A DNA stretch of 64,000 nt, from NCBI RefSeq assembly GCF_036711975.1, contig NW_027248941.1:682001-746000 (forward strand), given 5' to 3'. Of this stretch, positions 1 to 12,468 are shown piece by piece. Every line of letters begins with the position of its first letter. Within the stretch, counting starts at the first letter, position 1. The translations under genes and the position numbers were made by a program. Below the pieces are notes generated by a model. The model was given only the letters and a program-made list of their open reading frames with translations, did not search any database and was not told the DNA's origin. Source of the stretch: Onthophagus taurus. Taxonomy: Eukaryota; Arthropoda; Insecta; Coleoptera; Scarabaeidae.

Positions 1-109
1 CTAGATGGCGCTGGTTTCTTCGACCATCTTGTATTAATTCTAGAATGAGAAAATGGCGTTATATGATAAGCTGTATAACTCAAAAACAGAAACAAAATCA
101 TATCGAGAA

Positions 110-2560
110 GCAAATCATCGAAGGTAGAGGCAAAATATCGGGGGCACAACAACATCGGCATCATTTCCAGAAGGTGCAGAAACAAGATAATGATTATTTC
201 TAGAAAAAAATATGTGCAGAAGAGAAGAATCAGATGTAGTAGTCATATTATAGCAAATCCAGAAAAAAACATCATGGGCAGAAACATTTTATCATTGCCA
301 AAAAGACGCTTAGCATTAATCTAATCATTTCCAGAAGAATACATTATGTGTAGAAGAGTAAAATCAGGTGCAGAAGTCATATTATAGTTATTTCCAGAAG
401 AAAACATCACGGGCAGAAGCAAAATATCATGGGCAGAAACATTTTGTCATTGCCAAAATGAAGCTTAGCATTAATCTGATAATTTCCAGAAGAATACATT
501 ATGTGCAGAAGAGAAAAATTATATGCAGAAGTCATATTATAGTAAATACAGAAGAAAATACCATGGGCAGAAGCATTTTATCATTACCAAAAGAAGTGTT
601 AGCATTAATCTGATCATTTCCAGAAGAATACATTATGTGCAGAAGAGAAGAATCAGATGTAGAAGTCATATTAAAGCAAATCCAGAAGAAAACGTCATGG
701 GCAGAAGGAAAATATCATAGGCAAAAACATTTTATCATTGCCAAAAAGAGGCTTAGCATTAATCTGATCATTTCCAGAAGAATATGTTATGTGCAGAAAA
801 GAAAAATCAGATGCAGAAGTCATATTATAGTAAATTCGAAAGAAAACATCAAGGGCAGAAGCGAAATATTATAGGCAGAAACATGTTATCATTACCAAAA
901 GGAGTGTTAGCATTAATTTGATCATTTCCAGAAGAATACATTATGTGCAGAAAAGAAAAATCAGATGTAGAAGTCATATTAAAGCAAATCCAGAAGAAAA
1001 CATCATGGGCTGAAGGAAAATATCGTAGGGAAAAACATTTTATCATTGCCACAAAGAGGTTTAGCATTAATCTGATCATTTCCAGAAGAATACATTATGT
1101 GCAGAAAAGAAAAATCAGATGTAGAAGTCATATTAAAGCAAATCTAGAAGAAAACATCATGGTCAGAAGGAAAATATCATAGGAAAAAACATTTTATCAT
1201 TGCCAAAAAGAGGCTTAGCATTAATCTGATAATTTCCAGAAGAATACGTTATGTGCAGAAGAGAAAAATTATATGCAGAGATCATATTATAGTAAATTCA
1301 GAAGAAAACACCATGGGCAGAAGCAAAATATCATAGGCAGAAACATTTTATCATTGCCAAAAGAGGCTTAACATAAATCTAACCATTTCCAAAAGAATAC
1401 GTTATGTGCAGAAGAGAAGAATCAGATGCAGAAGTCATATTATAGTAAATTCAGAAGAAAATACCATGGGCAGAAGCATTTTATCATTATCAAAAAGAGT
1501 GTTAGCAGTAATTTAATCATTTTCAGAAGAATACATTACATGCAGAAAAGAAAAATCAGATGCAGAAGTCATATTATAATATATTTAGTAGAAAACATCA
1601 TGGGCAGAAGCGAAATATCATAGGCAGAAACATGTTATCATTACCAAAAGGAGTGTTAGCATTAATTTGATGATTTCCAAAAGAATACATTATGTGCAAA
1701 AGAGAAGAATCAAATGTAGAAGTAATATTAATGCAAATATAGAAGAAAACATCATGGGCAGAAGGAAAATATCATAGGAATAAATATTTCATCATTGCCA
1801 AAAAGGGGCTTAGCATTAATTTGATCATTTCCAGAAGAATACATTATGTGCAGAAGAGAAGAATCAGATGTAGAAGTCATATTAAAGCAAATCCAGAAAA
1901 AACATCATGGGCAGAAGGAAAATATCATAGAAAAAACATTTTATCATTGCCAAAAAGAGGCTTGGCATTAATCTGATCATTTCCAGAAGAATACATTATG
2001 TGCAGAAGAGAAGAATCAGATGCAGAAGTCATATTATAGTAAATTCAGAAGAAAATACCATGGGCAGAAGCATTTTATCATTATCAAAAAGAGTGCTAGC
2101 AGTAATCTAATCATATACAGAAGAATACAGGATATGCAGAAGAGAAAAATCAGATCCACAAGTCATATTATAGTAAATCCAGAAGAAAATACCATGGGCA
2201 GAAGCATTTTATCATTACCAAAAAGAGTGCTAGCAGTAATCTAATCATATACAGGAGAATACAGGATATGCAGAAGAGAAAAATCAGATCCACAAGTCAT
2301 ATTATAGTAAATCCAGAAGAAAACATCATGGGCAGAAGCAAAATATCATAGGCAGAAACATTTTATCATTGCCAAAAGGAGTGTTACCATTAATCTGATT
2401 ATTTCCAGAAGAATACATTATGTGCAGAAGAAAAGTATCAGATACGGAAGTCATATTATAGTTATTTCCAGAAGAAAACATCACGGGCACAAGTATCATT
2501 GCCAAAAAGAGAGTTAGCATTAAATTGATCATTTCCAGAAGAATGTCAGAAACACCATCG
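110..2560. repeat. Tandem satellite A, unit about 150 bp
   Basis: Roughly sixteen diverged head-to-tail copies, about 135-157 bp apart when measured on the recurring block CATTAATCTGATCATTTCC. Each unit contains several copies of a shorter word, GCAGAAG, set roughly 20-30 bp apart, so the unit looks like a higher-order form of a shorter repeat. Open frames of 60-80 codons occur but are lysine/arginine-rich, change frame between units and resemble no protein I know; I treat them as non-coding. Confidence 0.9.
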
Positions 2561-4935
2561 AGCGTAGAGAAATTTGATGCTTAGCATGTAAAAGATTAGG
2601 AACAAAAATAATGTCATGGCCAGATGTAGAATGAACTAGGAAGTAAATAACCATAGGCAGAAACAACTTATTAGCTGTAAAAGTGAAATATCAAGTGTAG
2701 AAGTTGCACCATAACGTTTGCACAAAAAGAAACCAAGTGCAGAAGCAAAATATCTTGTTCAGAAAGTGAATATCAGTCGGAATCGAAATATCATTGGTGG
2801 AAATAACTTTATTGATGAAGGCAGAAAAAATCATTACAAGAAAAAACGAAAAATAAAGAGAAAAATTGAAATATCAAATGTGGAAGTTACACCATAACGT
2901 TTGCAGAAGCAAAATATCTTGTTCAAAAACTAAATGTCACTCGGAATCGAAATATTATTGGTGGAAATAACTTTATTAATGAAGGCAGAAGAAATTATTA
3001 CAAAAAGAAGCAAAATATCTTGTTCAGAAACAAAATGTTGCTAGGAATCGCAATATTATTGGTGGAAATAACTTTATTAATGATGGCAGAAGAAATTATT
3101 GCAAGAAGATGCAAAAAATAAGAAGAAAAAGTGTAATGGTGGTCATTTTGCGGAAGAAATCATTATGCCAAAAGCATAATTTCATTGCCAAATGCAAATT
3201 ATTTGGTGAAAAAGTGAAATATCGAGTGTAAAAGTTGCACCATAACGTTTGCAGAAGAAAAAATTAAGTGCAAAAGGAAAATATCTTGTTCAGAAACAGA
3301 ATGTTGCTCGGAATCGCAATATTATTGGTGGAAATAACTTTATTGATGAAGGCAGAAGAAATTATTACAAGAAGAAATGAGAAATAAGGAGAAAAAGTGT
3401 AATGGTGCTCATTTTGGGGAAAAAATCATTTTGCCAAAAGCATAATTTCATTGCCAAATGCAAATTATTTGATGAAAAAGCGAAATATCAAGTGTAAAAG
3501 TTGCACCATAACGTTTGCAGAAGAAAAAATTAAGTGCAGAATGAAAATATCTTGTTCAGAAACTAAATGTCATTCAGAATCGAAATATTATTGGTGGAAA
3601 TAACTTTATTAATGAAGGCAGAAGAAATTATTACAAAAAGATGCAAAAAGTAAGGAGAAAAAGTGTGATGGTGATCATTTTGAGGGAAAGATCTTTTTGC
3701 TAAACGCGTAATATCATTGCCAAATGCACATTATTAGACGTAGAAGTGAAATATCAAGTGTGGAAGTTGCACCATAACGTTTGCAGAAGAAAAAATTAAG
3801 TGCAGAAGGAAAATATCTTGTTCAGAAACTAAATGTCATTCAGAATCGAAATATTATTGGTGGAAATAACTTTATTAATGAAGGCAGAAGAAATTATTAC
3901 AAGAAGAAACGAGAAATAAGGAGAAAAAGTGTAATGGTGGTCATTTTGGGGAAAAAATCGTTTTGCCAAAAGCATAATTTCATTGCCAAATGCAAATTAT
4001 TTGATGAAAAAGTGAAATATCAAGCATAAAAGTTGCACTATAACGTTTTCAGAAGAAAAAATTAAGTGCAGAAGCAAACTAACTTGTTCAAAAACTAAAT
4101 ATCACTCGGAATCGAAATATTATTGGTGGAAATAACTTTATTGATGAAGGCAGAAGAAATTATTACAAAAAGATAGGAGAGAAAGTGTGATGGTGGTCAT
4201 TTTGGGGTAAAAATCATTTTGCCAAAAGTATAATTTCATTGCCAAATGCAAATTATTTGATGAAAAAGTGAAATATCGAGTGTAAAAGTTGCACTATAAC
4301 GTTTGCAGAAGAAAAAATTAAGTGCAGAAGCAAAATATCTTGTTCAGAAACAAAATGTTGCTCGGAATCGCAATATTATTGGTGGAAATAACTTTATTGA
4401 TGAAGGCAGAAGAAATTATTACAAGAAGAAACGAGAAATAAGGAGAAAAAGTGTAATGGTGGTCATTTTGGGGCAAAAATCATTTTGCCAAATGCATAAT
4501 TTCATTGCCAAATGCAAATTATTTGGTAAAAAGTGAAATATCAAGTGTAAAAGTTGCACCATAACGTTTGCAGAAAAAAAAATTAAGTGCAGAAGCAAAA
4601 TATCTTGTTCAGAAACAAAATGTTGCTCGGAATCACAATATTATTGGTGGAAATAACTTTATTGATGAAGGCAGAAGAAATTATTACAAGAAGAAAGGAG
4701 AAATAAGGAGAAAAAATGTAATGGTGGTCATTTTGGGGAAAAAATCATTTTGTCAAAAGCATAATTTCATTGCCAAATGCAAATTATTAGATGTAGAAGT
4801 GAAATATCAAGTGTGGAAGTTGCACCATAACGTTTGCAGAAGAAAAAATTAAGTGCAGAATCAAAATATCTTGTTCAGAAACTAAATGGTGCTCGGAATC
4901 AAAATATTTTTGGTGGAAATAACTTTATTGATAAA
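2560..4935. repeat. Tandem satellite B, unit about 265 bp
   Basis: A second array directly abuts satellite A. Copies of AACGTTTGCAG recur at about 3244, 3510, 3776, 4042, 4297, 4562 and 4827, a period near 265 bp. The central block GGTGGAAATAACTTTATT is well conserved. The unit shares the GCAGAAG word with satellite A, so the two may share an ancestor. The last unit breaks off near 4935 into non-repetitive AT-rich DNA. The 60-94 codon open frames are by-products of the repeat. Confidence 0.9.
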
Positions 4936-7900
4936 AACCCCAGTCTTTTACCCCAATTTTCTGTCAATTTAAACGCTTTCCTAGTTTTATATCAACATAA
5001 AAATCAAAAATGTTGAGTGTAGACCACTCAAATAAATTTTTTTGCTTACAAATTACCAACAATATAAAATTAAACGATTTCAACATCAATTTAATGCAAG
5101 GTTCAGTGGCGTAACATTAAGTTATTAAAAATGACAACTTTCCGAGCGAGGTTAAGTTTAAATTTCGCGCCGTTACGCCACTGGCTCTAAATCTGTCAAA
5201 TTAATTTCGAATCTCAATTTGATGAAATCAACCGATATTTTATAAATATCGCGTTACTTTTGTTTTAATTTTAATGAAATAACCAAACAACGCTTATATA
5301 ATCGTTAAAATGTTTAAAAGATGTCGTTTTTAAGATCTAAATGAATTAAGACAATTTTTTTAGGATAGGAAATAAATTTTATTAAAACAAAATGATGATA
5401 TAGTGCCATAATTTGTAATTAATTAATTAATTGGTTTAATCTCTCTGATCCTTTTGTTAGCTTAGATAATTTATAGCGAAAAAAGAAAATTGGTATTTTT
5501 TAAGAAAACGCATATTTTTACCTGTGATATAAATAAATGTATTAATAAAAATGAATTAAAACAACAAATATGTTATTATTTAATGTCAAAATTTAATTTT
5601 TGACGTTGATTTTATTATGTGATGTGTACTTACCCTTCAATAATTTTAATTATCTCCTTCATAATCCTCTTTATATCCGGATACATTTATTTAAAATCAA
5701 AAGTAAGTTTTTTTTATTTAAATAAATAAAATTAAATCGAAATTGCGCCATCTATTAGTGGGGGACTCACCTTTAATAATTCGAATTCGCGCGGAGAGAT
5801 GGCGCAATTAATTTATTTTAAATTAATTTATTTTGAAATAATTTTTTTATTATTTCTTTAGGATAAAAAGTGCAAAGATTGCGAATCAATAAAAGGATTT
5901 TGCCCGATTCACTCAAATGGGACATGCCAAACCCATTTGTGTCAACACCCGTAATCATTAATGCAACTTTTAACCTCTTCCGGTACGTTATAATTTGTTT
6001 ATCTGCGTTAAAAACTAAAAAAAAATCATTAAAACGCGAATTATATCATTCCATTCCCACGTTCTCATAATAAACTAACAACAATGAGATGGTGACTCAC
6101 GCGAAAATTGTTTAAAAAAAAATAAATAAACTAACCTGTTTTTTTTTTTCCTTTTTCTTTTAAATCGTTTCATTTCCTTGCAGAGTTAAAGTTTTAAATC
6201 ATCTAAATTGATTTTAGGTTAACGTCAAAATATTAAACGTCAAAACAATTCGTTAGTGGCGCGAACATTCAACAGGTGACCGCTACCGAAACTAAATTAA
6301 CCCCGTGACGTCACATAAAAAAATGGCTACGAATTACGAATTTTATTTTCGCGATTTTACCCCGAAAAATCACCAAGCACCGCGAAAAATCGTTCCTGGG
6401 GGATGAATCGGGACGCGAAGAACACGTTTCGAACACTTTTAACAGTTAAATCGACGATTTTCCCGGAAAAATCACGAAAAATTCACCGCACGTAAACAAA
6501 CCCGCAACAAGTGTCAACAAACAAAAACGAAGAGGGTGAAGTTGGTTGCGTTAAGATTATTTTTAAATTTATTGATTATTAATGGATAATTAATTAATGA
6601 TTAATTAATAATTAATTAATAAAGGGTGATTTGGGTTAATTAAAATAATAATTACAAATTAATTCGGTTTATTTATTTGTGGGACAAGTTGGGTGAGTTA
6701 GACAATTAGGGTGAAGTTGGATCAAATAAAATAACGTTAATTAATTGGTGAAAACAACTTTATTTATTGATTTTAACAACAAATTGGGTCATTATTTTGT
6801 TTAATTAATCGAAATTGTTACATTTTATGTATAAATAAGATTATTTAAAAAAAATTAAGTAATAATTAAGTAATCAGCGCCATCTTTTGGGGGATTTTAT
6901 AATTTATTTTTAAATTTAAATAATTAATAATTAATTGATTTAGCTTTTTTGGTACACACCTGAATCTTTGCTCACCTAGTTATTAAAATTACAGGAAAAA
7001 CAAAGTTCAAGCGTGTATTTGTAAAGCTTGGATTTAAATGCTTTTGATTTTGTGAAATCTTCTTTTGTTGTTGATTAATTAGCTTTAACACACCTGAAAC
7101 TTTGCTCACCCTTTTCGAAAAAAATCCGGGTTAAGGCAAAATTTCAAGCTTGCCAAAATTAATTTTATTTCGTTGACCCACCTAAGTTAGCGTTCTAAAG
7201 GTTTCTGTAACGAAGAGATGTTCTTCTTGGCGTTTCTTAAAGGTCTCTGAACTCTCTCCTCTTCTACTTACTCCCGGCGAAGAGAACAAAGCCGCAAATT
7301 GTGACCTAGTGAACAGTATTGGTTTGAAAAAAATTATTTTTTTTCTACACAAATAAAGCTTTAATGAAACGGGGCGATTTAAATAAAAAAGTTGATATGA
7401 AAATGTTTTTTGTTGATTAATTAAAATTAAAAATTTAAAAAATGTTCTGATTAAAATTTGAGAATTTCGGAATTTTCGCATTTTCCAAGGGCGCAACTCC
7501 CATAATCGAGTTCTAATAATAACCCAATGATCTAAATGCGCTAAAATTGACGTAGTGTTGGATTTAAAAGTTTTTGTTTTTTTAATCTTTTTTTAATTAA
7601 TTAATTAATTAACCCAACTTAACGATTAAATTTAAGTTAACCTAAAAAATTTTAAAAAAAATAAATAAAAGAAAAAGAGAGCATCTGCCCCCGATTCTCA
7701 TCATTTCCACCTCTATTGTTCTTTTAAAATACTTCCTGTTTAACCGGAAGTTAAACAACAAAAACAAAAAAAAATTTTTTTAATCAAACTCACCCATTTC
7801 ATTTCTCCTCCCTTAATTTAATCCAAAAAAAATTAATTAATTAATTAACCACTCAATTTAAAACAATTTTTTCCTCAAACAAACAAAAAACGATTTTTTC

Positions 7901-8330
7901 TTTTTTTTTTTCTTTTTCGTTGTTTTTTTTTTTTTTGTTTAAAAGAACTGAACGCGAAGTGATCCGGTGCAATCCGGTGCTACACTAAAAGCAAAGCGCT
8001 TGTTTGTATTTGTAGACCAAAGTTGGCGACGGCTTCGGTTATATTCGTTAGAATTCGTAAAGGTTGAGTCGATATAAAAGAGTGAGAGAAAAAAAATCGA
8101 GGAAGCGGCGCGTCTCTGTGTGTGTGAGCGTGCGAAGCGGGAGTTGGTCACCCACACAAACGGAAGGTAGGCAACCGGAGGAGAAAGAGATGGTTTTACT
8201 ACGTGTTGCGTCGTCATCGTCTTTATTTTCCCGTTAATAAAAAAATAAGGTCAAAAGAAAATCTTAAATTCTTTTTTTTTACGTTTAAAACGCGATTGCG
8301 AAAATAATTTGGGTTAAAACGCGGAAATAA
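4936..8330. other. AT-rich intergenic stretch without a recognised gene
   Basis: I find no convincing coding exon. Two blocks are less AT-rich. About 6240-6560 contains GTGACGTCAC (CRE-like) and clustered CG dinucleotides. About 7930-8220 contains TATAAAAG near 8075 followed by a GTGTGTGTGAGCG tract. Either could be a promoter or non-coding first exon. AATTGCGCCATCT (5741-5753) is repeated inverted at 5796-5808. Open frames here are short and unsupported. Confidence 0.5.
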
Positions 8331-8339
8331 GTTTAGATT

Positions 8340-10450
8340 CGTAATCTACGTCGAAAATCCTTTAAAATGACACCAAACACGATATAGTTATCTTTAAATT
8401 TATTTTTCAAGATGGCGGATTATTTTGTAGCGATTTTTAGGTTATTATTTTAATTTTTGAGATAACCCCATCGAGTTTGGAGTCATTTTAAAGGATTTTT
8501 CTTGATCTATAAGAAAACATTAATGAAAACAATTTTTTAATAAAAAAATAAAATTAAGTTAGGTGAGAAAATAATTTTTTAAATTTATATATTAAGATTC
8601 GTAAACTAGATTAAAAATCCTTTAAAATGATACCAAACACGATATGGTTATCTTTAAATTTATTTTTCAAAATGGCGGATTATTTTGTTGCGATTTTTAG
8701 GTTACTTCTTTATTTTTTGAGGTAACCCCGTCGAGTTTGGACTCATTTTAAAGGATTTTTCTTGATCTATAAGAAAACATTAATGAAAATAATTTTTTAA
8801 TAAAAAAATAAAATTAAGTTGGGTTAGAAAATAATTTTTTTAATTTCTACAGTAAGATTCGTAATCTAGATTAAAAATCCTTTAAAATGATACCAAACAC
8901 GATATGGTTATCTTAAAATTGATTTTTCAAGATGGCGGAATATTTTGTTGTAATTTTTAGGTTATTTTTTTATTTTTTAAGGTAACCAAGTCGAGTTTGG
9001 ACTCATTTTAAAGGATCTTTCTTGATCTATAAGAAAACATTAATGAAAAAAAATTTTTAATACAAAAATAAAATTAAGTTAGGTGAGAAAATAATTTTTT
9101 AAATTTATACATTAAGATTCGTAATCTAGGTTAAAAATCCTTTAAAATGATACCAAACACGATATGGTTATCTTAAAATTGATTTTTCAAGATGGCGGAA
9201 TATTTTGTTGTAATTTTTAGGTTATTTTTTTATTTTTTAAGGTAACCAAGTCGAGTTTGGGTTCATTTTAAAGGATTTTGCTTGATCTATACGAAAACAT
9301 TAATAAAAATCGTCTTAACCTTAAAGACAAAATTAAATTGGGTTAGATTGACTCAAAAAATAATTTTTTCAAACTAATTCATTAAAATTCGTAATCTACA
9401 TTAGAAATCCTTTAAAATGATACCAAACACGCCATATTTATCTCAAAACGATTTTTTTCAAAATGGCGACTTGATTTATTTAAATCATTTAGGTTAACTT
9501 TTTCAAAATTAAAGATAACCCCATCGAGTTTGGGCTCATTTTAAAGCATTTTTCATAACCTATAAGAAAACATTAATAAAAATCTTCTTAACTTTAAAGA
9601 CAAAATTAAATTGGGTTAGATTGACTCAAAAAATTTTTTTTTAAACTAATTCATTAAAATTCATAATCTACATTAAAAATCCTTTAAAATGATACCAAAC
9701 ACGCCATATTTATCTCAAAACGATTTTTTTCAAAATGGCGACTTGATTCATTTAAATCATTTAGGTTAACTTTTTCAAAATTAAAGATAACCCCATCGAG
9801 TTTGGGCTCATTTTAAAGCATTCTTCATAATCTATAAGAAAATATTAATAAAAATCTTCTTAACTTTAAAGACAAAATTAAATTGGGCTAGATCGACTCA
9901 AAAAATAATTTTTTCAAACTAATTCATTAAAATTCATAATCTACATTAAAAATCCTTTAAAATGATACCAAACACGCCATATTTATCTCAAAATGATTTT
10001 TTTCAAAATGGCGACTTGATTCATTTAAATCATTTAGGTTAACTTTTTCAAAATTAAAGATAACCCCATCGAGTTTGGGCTCATTTTAAAGCATTCTTCA
10101 TAATCTATAAGAAAATATTAATAAAAATCTTCTTAACTTTAAAGACAAAATTAAATTGGGCTAGATCGACTCAAAAAATAATTTTTTCAAACTAATTCAT
10201 TAAAATTCATAATCTACATTAAAAATCCTTTAAAATGATACCAAACACGCCATATTTATCTCAAAACGATTTTTTTCAAAATGGCGATTGACTTATTTAA
10301 CCCATTTAGGTTAACTTTTTCAAAATTAAAGATAACCCCATCGAGTTTGGGCTCATTTTCAAGCATTTTTCACGCCCTATAAGAAAACATTAATAAAAAT
10401 CTTCTTAACGTTAAAGACAAAATTAAATTGGGTTAGATTGACTCAAAAAA
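8340..10450 (+). repeat. Palindromic satellite P, about eight units of 258-278 bp
   Basis: Units start near 8364, 8622, 8882, 9142, 9410, 9680, 9958 and 10227. Each unit is itself an imperfect hairpin. The left arm holds CCTTTAAAATGATACCAAAC and GGTTATCT. A spacer with CAAGATGGCGG or CAAAATGGCG follows. The right arm holds GATAACCCCATCGAGTTTGG and ATTTTAAAGGATTTTT, the near reverse complement of the left. The same family recurs, in either orientation, at 11290-13035, 16205-18045, 19195-21268, 40260-41050 and 57725-59700. Confidence 0.9.
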
Positions 10451-11289
10451 CTTGACTTGATTTGTTTAACTCATGTCTTTCATATTTATAGATAATCCCA
10501 TCGTGTTTATACTCGTTTCAAATGATTTTCCATTTCCTTAATACTTATACAGACATTATATATATTAAAAAAATCCACTTTACTGAAAATATCACGTTAC
10601 AATATCAACGGAAATAAAAACGAAGAGGGCCTTCGCGTAATAGTAGGAGTTCGCATCACATCGAAGGACACGAACCTCGTTAAAAGCTCCAGATTGATCG
10701 ATTTGAACATCGTTCAGGCTCAAACTTATTTTTCAAGTTGACATTGACGTTGACATTGACGTTTTGTGTACTTTATTCGGTCTCCCAAAGAGGGCTCTGT
10801 GTCCACACAATTACCACGACTGATAATAAAAGACTAAGAATGTGCTGATCTAAATCGTGGAAGAGAGGAAATGTACAGGGTGTGTCAAAAATGCATTGAG
10901 TGACGCGCCGCAATTACGCGAGGAAATTGACAATTTCCTGCGGCGGCGAGAAGTCGAATAAAAATGGTTTGAGGGGGATGAATTTGTTGGGGGGGTGGGG
11001 TTGAATAAAAGAAGCGATATCTAGTAGTCTATAAATAAGGGGGTGGTGGAAAGGTTTTAAAGGCTCGGCCGGAGGTGCATTTAGCTGATTGAAGGTGTGT
11101 CTCGGCCCCGGTTTGGGGCGCCACACCTATTTGTTAAAGGCGCGCCCTCTATGCTTAATAATTGGATAAATGGATCCTAAATTAGAACACGAACTCTATC
11201 GCTTAATTAATTTTTTTAGTTGAATCATTTTTAAAAATTTTCAAATTAATAAAAAATAATTTTATTTATAAAATTGAATAGAAAATTGA
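10451..11289. other. Unassigned spacer between opposed satellite P arrays
   Basis: Not tandemly repetitive. Near 10560-10740 both strands have open frames of several tens of codons without a start methionine, so an exon cannot be excluded, but I recognise no protein. TACAGGGTGTGTCAAAAATG near 10875 resembles the transposon ends seen elsewhere in this window. TATAAATAAG near 11032 is TATA-like with no coding start after it. Confidence 0.4.
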
Positions 11290-11715
11290 AAATCCTGCAA
11301 AATGAGTCCAAACTCGATGGGGTTATCTTCAAAAATGGCGAAGATAACCTAAAAAAAAATCGGAAAATCGCCATTTTGAAAATGTGCTTTTTTTTGGATA
11401 ACCCCATCGTGTTTGGTATCAAATTAAAGGGTTTTTAATCTAGATTACGAATCTTAATGCATGAATTTGAAAAAAATCTTTTCTAACCCAACTTAATTTT
11501 TTTTTGTGCTAAAAAATTTTTTTGTTAATGCTTTCTTCTACATCAAGAAAAATCCTGTAACATGAGTCCAAACTCGACGGGGCTATTTTTAAAAATGGCG
11601 AAGTTAACTTAAAAAAAATCGTAAAATCGCCATTTTGAAAAGGCGTTTTTTTTAGATAACCCCATCGTGTTTGGTATCAAATTAAAGGGTTTTTAACGTA
11701 GATTACGAATATTAA
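11290..11715 (-). repeat. Satellite P, two units in reverse orientation
   Basis: Two units with the order CAAACTCGATGGGG, CGCCATTTTGAAAA, CCCCATCGTGTTTGG, the reverse complement of the 8340-10450 array. They are followed by about 550 bp of non-repetitive sequence leading to the promoter of the next gene. The stretch 11716-12400 shows no coding exon. Confidence 0.8.
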
Positions 11716-12408
11716 TTTTTTATTTCTTTAAATCTAAAGAGTTTTGAAATAAAATAGAATTAAAAAAAAAATTTTTTTTTGTTAGTTTTAAAAATTAATT
11801 TATATTCTAAACCAAAAGGAAACAGCTGACTCGTTTTAAAACCAACGAAGCAGATGTGGGGTCTTAGCACCTGCCTCAAGAGAAACGGGGGTAATAAAAA
11901 TGGTGTTGTGTCTGAGTCGAACCTAACCTCATAAAAAAAAAGTTCTTTTTAAATTTCTTTCTTAAACCATACCGAGTATAAAACGCGATCGTTTCAAGTC
12001 TTACCAAGCGATCTAAATAATAATAGTTGTTAAATACGCCTCAGACCCAATTTGTTGTTACAAAAGTGACATCACCTAATGTAATTTCGTTCTATTTTTA
12101 GATCCGATGATGAACTTCGTCATTTTTTATGCTCGCAATGTATCAATGCGTCAATTCAATAATAACAAACAAAAAAAAACATTAAAATTAACAAAAAAGA
12201 ACTCATTAAAACAATAACAGAACCACTAAAATTATAAAATTAGATCGAAAATATCAATAAATCATTCATAAAAGGCGTTTAACGATCGGAAATTAGAGGT
12301 TTTCGTTCCAAGGTTCCCGCTTAAACAACAATGACGCCCAAAAGTAGCCGCAATTCGCGTTTAATCGGTTGTAAAAAAAATTAAAGAGGGCGCGGGGTCG
12401 TATTGTCT

Positions 12409-12416
12409 TATAAAAG
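12409..12416 (+). promoter_or_regulatory. TATA box of the four-exon unknown gene
   Basis: TATAAAAG lies about 53 bp before the proposed ATG at 12469. Transcription starting about 30 bp downstream would leave a 5' UTR of about 25-30 nt. Position and sequence fit a canonical TATA box; no transcript evidence was available. Confidence 0.5.
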
Positions 12417-12468
12417 GTGTTGCAAAAATTGTTTTGGGACCAGTTCCCGGTCGATTTCGACGAAAATA

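Noticed and set aside
368..5016. Many 60-94 codon frames starting MQK or MCR as a gene family
   Set aside because: They lie in satellites A and B, shift frame between units, are low complexity and have no splice or promoter support.
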